Of a stretch of DNA of 17,684 bases, positions 13,659 to 17,684 are shown one piece after another. The DNA is from RGIG8745 sp045576655 (lineage in GTDB: Bacteria > Bacteroidota > Bacteroidia > Bacteroidales > Bacteroidaceae): the NCBI GenBank assembly GCA_045576655.1, contig JAZNGW010000035.1, positions 1 through 17,684 of the forward strand, given 5' to 3'. The position numbers were made by a program, and so were the translations under genes. Below the pieces are notes generated by a model. The model was not told where the DNA came from. It did no database searches and saw only the letters and a list, made by a program, of their open reading frames with translations. Position 1 is the stretch's first letter. Each line of letters opens with the position of its first letter.

Positions 13659-14516
13659 TCATTCTTCTTCAGCCTCGCGCTGTTTCTTTTCTTCTATCAA
13701 CTGGAAGTCTTTAGGACGAAGAACAAAGTTTGTACCCAGATACTTCTCTCTAACCACCCTATTCTCAGCCAGCTCTGGCGGAGCGCCCTTAAACAAGATA
13801 CGCCCCTCGAAAAGCAAGTAAGCGCGATCCGTAATGCAAAGAGTCTCCTGCACATTATGGTCCGTAATCAAAATTCCGATATTGCGGTCCTTCAATTTCC
13901 ACACAATATACTGAATATCCTCAACCGCAATAGGGTCTACTCCAGCAAAAGGTTCATCAAGCATAATAAACTTCGGGTCAATCGCCAAACAACGAGCTAT
14001 TTCACAACGACGGCGCTCACCACCCGACAACTGATTACCCTTATTCTTCCTAACCTTCTGCAAACGGAACTCATCGAGCAAACTTTCAAGTTTCTCACGC
14101 TGATATTCCTTAGAGCGGCCCGTCATCTCCAACACCGTAGCGATATTATCCTCCACGCTCATAGTGCGAAAAACCGAAGCTTCCTGCGCCAAATAACCGA
14201 CACCGCACTTAGCACGTTTCGACACCGGATAATTAGTTATCTCCGTATCATTGAGGAAAACCTTGCCTCCGTTTGGCACGACCAGTCCCGTAGTCATATA
14301 GAAAGATGTAGTCTTACCCGCTCCATTAGGGCCCAAAAGACCGACAATCTCACCTTGGCGAACGTGAATAGACACATCATTAACTACCGTGCGCTTCCCG
14401 TAAGTTTTATAGAGGTTACGAGTATACAGAGTCATGCGATCGTCTGAAAACTCAGGAACCTGCTCATCACCTGCATTAGAGAAAGCAGGCTTTTTCAAAT
14501 CATCAATATTACCCAT
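13659..14516 (-). CDS. lptB: LPS export ABC transporter ATPase LptB
   Basis: LptB is the cytoplasmic ATPase that drives LPS from the inner membrane toward the outer membrane with LptFG and LptC. The 285 residues show Walker A GPNGAGKT (62-69), signature LSGGE (163-167), Walker B with DEP (Asp187, Glu188) and the H-loop His220. RAYLLFEGRILFKG and VREKYLG are typical of LptB rather than of other ABC ATPases. The first 27 residues are an extra acidic segment before MTLYTRNLYKTYGKR. A start at the internal ATG (14433-14435) would give the usual length, but the promoter position fits the first ATG at 14516. A C-terminal coiled charged tail (EEKKQREAEEE) is also extra. No lptA/C/F/G nearby. Confidence 0.92.
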   Translation of the reverse strand: MGNIDDLKKPAFSNAGDEQVPEFSDDRMTLYTRNLYKTYGKRTVVNDVSIHVRQGEIVGLLGPNGAGKTTSFYMTTGLVVPNGGKVFLNDTEITNYPVSKRAKCGVGYLAQEASVFRTMSVEDNIATVLEMTGRSKEYQREKLESLLDEFRLQKVRKNKGNQLSGGERRRCEIARCLAIDPKFIMLDEPFAGVDPIAVEDIQYIVWKLKDRNIGILITDHNVQETLCITDRAYLLFEGRILFKGAPPELAENRVVREKYLGTNFVLRPKDFQLIEEKKQREAEEE

Positions 14517-14555
14517 TATGATGCCTTAAACCATCTTTTACTAAATTCACAACAA

Positions 14556-14563
14556 CAAAAGTA
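14556..14563 (-). promoter_or_regulatory. -7 promoter box for lptB
   Basis: The minus strand reads TACTTTTG, a full TAnnTTTG match, 39 nt before the lptB ATG. No TTTG lies at the expected -33 spacing. Confidence 0.6.
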
Positions 14564-14637
14564 CAAATAGTTTGCCTAATTGTCGCCCTATGCATCGAAA
14601 AACAATGTTAAAAGCCGAATATTTGGGCGTTTTTTGC

Positions 14638-14645
14638 TACTTTTG
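14638..14645 (+). promoter_or_regulatory. -7 promoter box for mlaEF
   Basis: TACTTTTG matches TAnnTTTG and is followed by the mlaE ATG after 19 nt, so the leader is very short. The nearest TTTG (14622-14625) is only 12 nt upstream, so the -33 box is not standard. Confidence 0.6.
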
Positions 14646-14664
14646 CACACCTAAACGCTAAAAA

Positions 14665-15411
14665 ATGCTATCTATCAAAAACAACATCGAGCACGTTGGA
14701 CGCTATGTGCAACTAATGGGCAGAGTACTGGCCATCCCCGATCGATGGAGAATGTTTTATAAACAATATGTGACGGAAATGTTCCAACTTGGCTACAATT
14801 CCATAGGCATAGTGCTAATAATATCCTTTTTCATCGGTGCGGTAATCTGCCTCCAAATCAAACTAAACATCCAAAGCCCTTGGATGCCTGTTATGGTTGT
14901 AGGTTACACCACGCGTGAAATCATGCTCCTCGAGTTCTCCTCATCCATCATGTGCCTAATCCTTGCTGGAAAAGTCGGCTCAAACATCGCTTCTGAATTA
15001 GGCACGATGCGCATCACACAGCAAATCGACGCATTAGACATCATGGGCGTCAATTCCGCCAACTATCTGATAATGCCTAAAATCGCAGGGCTAATAACAA
15101 TAATGCCCATACTTGTTACATTCAGCGTAGCAGCCGGAATATTGGGAGCCTTCGCAACCTCATTCCTTGGAACAACCACCGTATCCGAACTAATCATCGG
15201 ATTCAGATACGAATTCAACCAGTGGTTCTTTTGGTGCGGAATAATCAAAGCCGTTGTCTACGCCTTCATCATAACCAGCGTCGCAGCCTACAAAGGATAC
15301 ACTGTCGACGGCGGTTCGGTAGAAGTGGGCAAGGCAAGCACCGACGCTGTGGTAACAAGTTCTATATTAATCCTTTTTGCAGACATATTTCTCACCAGAT
15401 TGCTAACCTGA
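14665..15411 (+). CDS. mlaE: MlaE-family lipid transport permease
   Basis: MlaE is the inner-membrane permease of the Mla-type ABC system that moves phospholipids between the membranes. The 248-residue length is normal. An amphipathic start (about 1-45) is followed by several hydrophobic helices, and the conserved core reads LEFSSSIMCLILAGKVGSNIASELGTMRITQQIDALDIMGV (about 91-131), with the family hallmark AGKVGS-x-AELG-M-EQIDAL. The gene opens a two-gene unit with the ATPase gene mlaF 38 nt downstream and is divergent from lptB, another envelope lipid exporter. MlaD, MlaB and MlaC are not in the window. Confidence 0.93.
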   Translation: MLSIKNNIEHVGRYVQLMGRVLAIPDRWRMFYKQYVTEMFQLGYNSIGIVLIISFFIGAVICLQIKLNIQSPWMPVMVVGYTTREIMLLEFSSSIMCLILAGKVGSNIASELGTMRITQQIDALDIMGVNSANYLIMPKIAGLITIMPILVTFSVAAGILGAFATSFLGTTTVSELIIGFRYEFNQWFFWCGIIKAVVYAFIITSVAAYKGYTVDGGSVEVGKASTDAVVTSSILILFADIFLTRLLT

Positions 15412-15449
15412 TGCCGGAGTAAAATCGCAAAGAACTCCCATTATTACAC

Positions 15450-16220
15450 ATGATTGAAATAAAGAACCTATATAAATCGTTCGACGGCAAGGACGTTCTA
15501 AAAGATATCAATGCCACATTTCTTAACGGACAAACAAACCTGATAATTGGTCAAAGCGGAAGCGGAAAAACCGTCCTTATGAAGAACATCGTAGGGCTAC
15601 TGACTCCGACCAAAGGCAACATATATTACGACGGAATAGACTTCTGCACACTTTCTAAAAAAGAGAAAATTCTTTTACGAAGAGAAATGGGCATGATATT
15701 CCAAAGCGCCGCACTATTCGATTCCTTATCAGTTTTAGAGAACGTCATGTTCCCGCTAAACATGTTTTCTGACGCCCCGTATGAAGACCGCGTAAAGCGC
15801 GCTCGCATGTGCTTATCAAGAGTCAACCTCAATGGCACAGACAACAAGTTCCCTGGAGAAATCAGCGGTGGTATGCAAAAGCGAGTTGCTATTGCCAGAG
15901 CTATCGCATTGCAACCTAAATACTTATTTTGCGACGAGCCGAACTCAGGCTTAGACCCGAAAACCTCCATTGTAATAGACGAGCTCATCGCTGGTATTAC
16001 TCATGAAGACAACATTACCACGATCGTTAACACACACGATATGAATTCGGTCATGGGAATAGGAGAAAACATTATTTTCATTTGTGAAGGCCGTGCCGAA
16101 TGGACCGGCTCAAACAAAGAAATCATGGATGCAGACAACAAGCAACTTGAAGACTTTATTTTTGCCTCAGACATCTTGCGCCATGTCAAAAACGAGCACG
16201 ACCGCAACAAGCAACTTTAA
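15450..16220 (+). CDS. mlaF: MlaF-family lipid transport ATPase
   Basis: MlaF is the ATPase that works with MlaE. The 256 residues contain Walker A GQSGSGKT (34-41), Q-loop Gln85, signature ISGGM (138-142), Walker B with DEP (Asp152, Glu153) and the H-loop His186 in NTHDMNS. SGGMQKRVAIARAIA and NSGLDP are characteristic of the Mla/Ttg2A branch. The C-terminal RHVKNEHDRNKQL ends it without an added domain. It is followed after 18 nt by the converging histidine kinase gene, with no hairpin in the gap, so the two transcripts may overlap. Confidence 0.93.
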   Translation: MIEIKNLYKSFDGKDVLKDINATFLNGQTNLIIGQSGSGKTVLMKNIVGLLTPTKGNIYYDGIDFCTLSKKEKILLRREMGMIFQSAALFDSLSVLENVMFPLNMFSDAPYEDRVKRARMCLSRVNLNGTDNKFPGEISGGMQKRVAIARAIALQPKYLFCDEPNSGLDPKTSIVIDELIAGITHEDNITTIVNTHDMNSVMGIGENIIFICEGRAEWTGSNKEIMDADNKQLEDFIFASDILRHVKNEHDRNKQL

Positions 16221-16238
16221 AAGCGGAGAAGGAGAGTA

Positions 16239-17429
16239 TTAACGTCCCTTTGGCAATTCTATTCTAAAAGTAGTCCCTTTCCCTATCTCTGAATGCTTCA
16301 CAAAGATCCTGCCTTTGTGATATTCCTCCACAATACGTTTTGCCAAAGACAGCCCAAGCCCCCATCCACGAGACTTTGTTGTAAATCCAGGCTTGAACAC
16401 ATCCTTGTAATTATTCTTAGGAATGCCCTTCCCGGTATCCGTCACATCAATAACAACCAGCATTGGTTCGTCATACACATAAAGGTCAATCTTACCTTCA
16501 CCTCCCATAGCATCCACAGCATTCTTACACAAATTTTCAGCAACCCACTCAAACAACGGAGCCACAATCAGCATCTCCACCCGCTCCATCGGGAAATGCA
16601 CAGCCAGTTTAACCTTACTTGACACGCGATGAGACATATAATCTACTACGCGTTGCAGAATTTCACACAAATCCTCCACTTTCGGCTCCGGAATAGAACC
16701 TATCTTTGAAAATCTATCAGCAATACGCTCAAGGCGTGAAATATCTTTAGTCATTTCTGGGATAAGTTCATCGTCTGGATAACTTTCACGAAGCACCTCC
16801 GTCCAAGCCATCAAAGATGAAATCGGCGTACCTAACTGATGAGCAGTTTCCTTAGACAAACCCACCCAGACCTTATTCTGTTCCGCCTTCATCGATGAGA
16901 ACAAAGCAAAGAACGCAATCAAAACAAAGATTACAACAACAGTCAGTTGAATATAAGGATAACGGGCAAGACGCTGAAGAATCAAAGAATCATCATAGCA
17001 TATTTCAATATAATCAGCACCAACCACATCATCAGTATTCACCTCCTGCATATTCAGATAAATCCTAATATTCCGTTCTTTACCCTTCATCTGCATAGCA
17101 GCAGACTTTACATCCTTCAAAGAATCCTCATAATTAGCCGCAAGAATATCAATATTCCTGAAATCCAAAACATTTCTTGCGCTATCCAGCACAACAATCG
17201 GAATTTTGTCATTACCATTGATAACCTTAAGAACAAGATTCAAATCAGTATTTTCATCAGCCGTGTTCAGCGACTTCATCGCTTCTGCCCAAACCTCCAT
17301 GCTTTTAGCCTCTTCGCGTTGCAAGTCACGAATGAGGATATGTGATGTCACCAACGATGCTATTGCTATAAAAACAGCAACAACGACCAACAGAGTCTTT
17401 AGCTTACCTATTTTTTCAATCCCGAACAT
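16239..17429 (-). CDS. Membrane sensor histidine kinase
   Basis: The 396-residue protein has transmembrane helices at about 12-33 and 159-178 enclosing a periplasmic sensor domain of about 125 residues with no recognised fold. No HAMP domain is clear after TM2. The kinase core shows the H box with His197 (KETAHQLGTPISSL), the N box ENLCKNAVDAM (299-308), G1 DTGKGIP (331-337) and G2 GWGLGL (355-360), so it should autophosphorylate. The H box variant H-Q-L-G-T-P is common in Bacteroidetes kinases. No response regulator lies in the window, making it an orphan here. The gene converges on mlaF and has its own promoter. Its signal is unknown; an envelope role is only suggested by the neighbours. 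Confidence 0.92.
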   Translation of the reverse strand: MFGIEKIGKLKTLLVVVAVFIAIASLVTSHILIRDLQREEAKSMEVWAEAMKSLNTADENTDLNLVLKVINGNDKIPIVVLDSARNVLDFRNIDILAANYEDSLKDVKSAAMQMKGKERNIRIYLNMQEVNTDDVVGADYIEICYDDSLILQRLARYPYIQLTVVVIFVLIAFFALFSSMKAEQNKVWVGLSKETAHQLGTPISSLMAWTEVLRESYPDDELIPEMTKDISRLERIADRFSKIGSIPEPKVEDLCEILQRVVDYMSHRVSSKVKLAVHFPMERVEMLIVAPLFEWVAENLCKNAVDAMGGEGKIDLYVYDEPMLVVIDVTDTGKGIPKNNYKDVFKPGFTTKSRGWGLGLSLAKRIVEEYHKGRIFVKHSEIGKGTTFRIELPKGR

Positions 17430-17463
17430 TAATGATTATGAATATTGATTTTTTTGCTGTTCA

Positions 17464-17495
17464 CAAAGTTACTACCGAATCGTGCTTTTTCCAAA
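17464..17495 (-). promoter_or_regulatory. Promoter of the histidine kinase gene
   Basis: On the minus strand TTTG (17495-17492), 20-nt spacer, TAACTTTG (17471-17464) match the consensus in both boxes. The start codon at 17429 follows after about 34 nt. Confidence 0.85.
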
Positions 17496-17560
17496 CCGTT
17501 TCAGGAAAAAGTGAAGAGCCCTGCAGGAATTAAAAAGGCTGACAGGTTATAAGGTTATAC

Positions 17561-17602
17561 AAAAAAATGCAGGGCCCGAACCATTGTGGAACGGGCCCTG
17601 CA
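17561..17602 (-). terminator. Terminator of the rRNA operon
   Basis: On the minus strand TGCAGGGCCCG (17602-17592) pairs with CGGGCCCTGCA (17578-17568), followed by seven T (A 17567-17561). It begins 9 nt past the 3' end of the 5S rRNA gene and is GC-rich with an 11-bp stem. Confidence 0.9.
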
Positions 17603-17610
17603 CATGAGGA

Positions 17611-17684
17611 CGGCGGCGACCTACTCTCCCGCATTGCGGTGCAGTACCATCGGCGCGGCCGGGCTTAACTTCTCTGTTCGGGAT
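17611..17684 (-). rRNA. rrf: 5S ribosomal RNA, 3' part
   Basis: The minus strand reads as the 3' two thirds of a 5S rRNA. It has CCGAACAGAGAAGTTAAGCC from loop B/helix III, then GCGCCGATGGTACTGC, and GGGAGAGTAGGTCGCCGCC at the 3' end. The 5' part lies beyond the window. The exact 3' end (17609-17612) is estimated. It is the last gene of an rRNA operon that runs into the window from the right. Confidence 0.95.

Noticed and set aside
16221..16238. Terminator between mlaF and the histidine kinase gene
   Set aside because: The 18-nt gap has no inverted repeat or T run.

Overview
The window looks like a core-genome stretch of a Bacteroidales chromosome, most likely Prevotella-like. Four things point there. 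Promoters match the Bacteroidetes -7/-33 consensus (TAnnTTTG preceded 19-21 nt upstream by TTTG), and no Shine-Dalgarno sequences are evident. Lipoproteins carry acidic residues right after the lipobox cysteine. The gene order DUF177-rpmF-fabH-era-der and PASTA-rluD-ddl-acyltransferase is, from memory, that of this group. The EF-P and Era sequences also resemble those of Bacteroides and Prevotella. The genus is an inference; no comparison was run.

Layout. Bases 1-1600 are AT-rich and accessory in character: a GC-rich palindrome, a strongly structured element (138-263), and two plus-strand lipoprotein genes with near-identical leaders but unrelated mature parts. A perfect 36-bp palindrome separates them from a minus-strand block. 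That block (1689-6517), read right to left, is DUF177, rpmF, fabH, era, der and a small lipoprotein, with intrinsic terminators after rpmF and after fabH. A second minus-strand block (6648-12361) is PASTA protein, rluD, ddl, glycerolipid acyltransferase-like protein, NigD-like lipoprotein and proC. A four-copy 21-bp repeat lies between ddl and the acyltransferase gene. rpmH (minus) and efp (plus) diverge from back-to-back promoters. efp converges on lptB at a bidirectional terminator. lptB diverges from mlaE-mlaF, which converge on an orphan sensor histidine kinase. The right edge holds the 3' part of a 5S rRNA gene with its terminator, so an rRNA operon on the minus strand enters from the right.

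The genes fall into a few jobs: ribosome assembly and translation (rpmF, rpmH, era, der, rluD, efp, 5S), envelope building and lipid or LPS transport (fabH, acyltransferase, ddl, PASTA protein, lptB, mlaE, mlaF), surface lipoproteins, and one amino-acid enzyme (proC). I see no phage, IS, CRISPR or defence genes. The most unusual sequence is the structured element at 138-263. Its wobble pairs are all G-U on the plus strand, which suggests an RNA upstream of the lipoprotein pair. The 21-bp palindromic repeat array is the second item to check.
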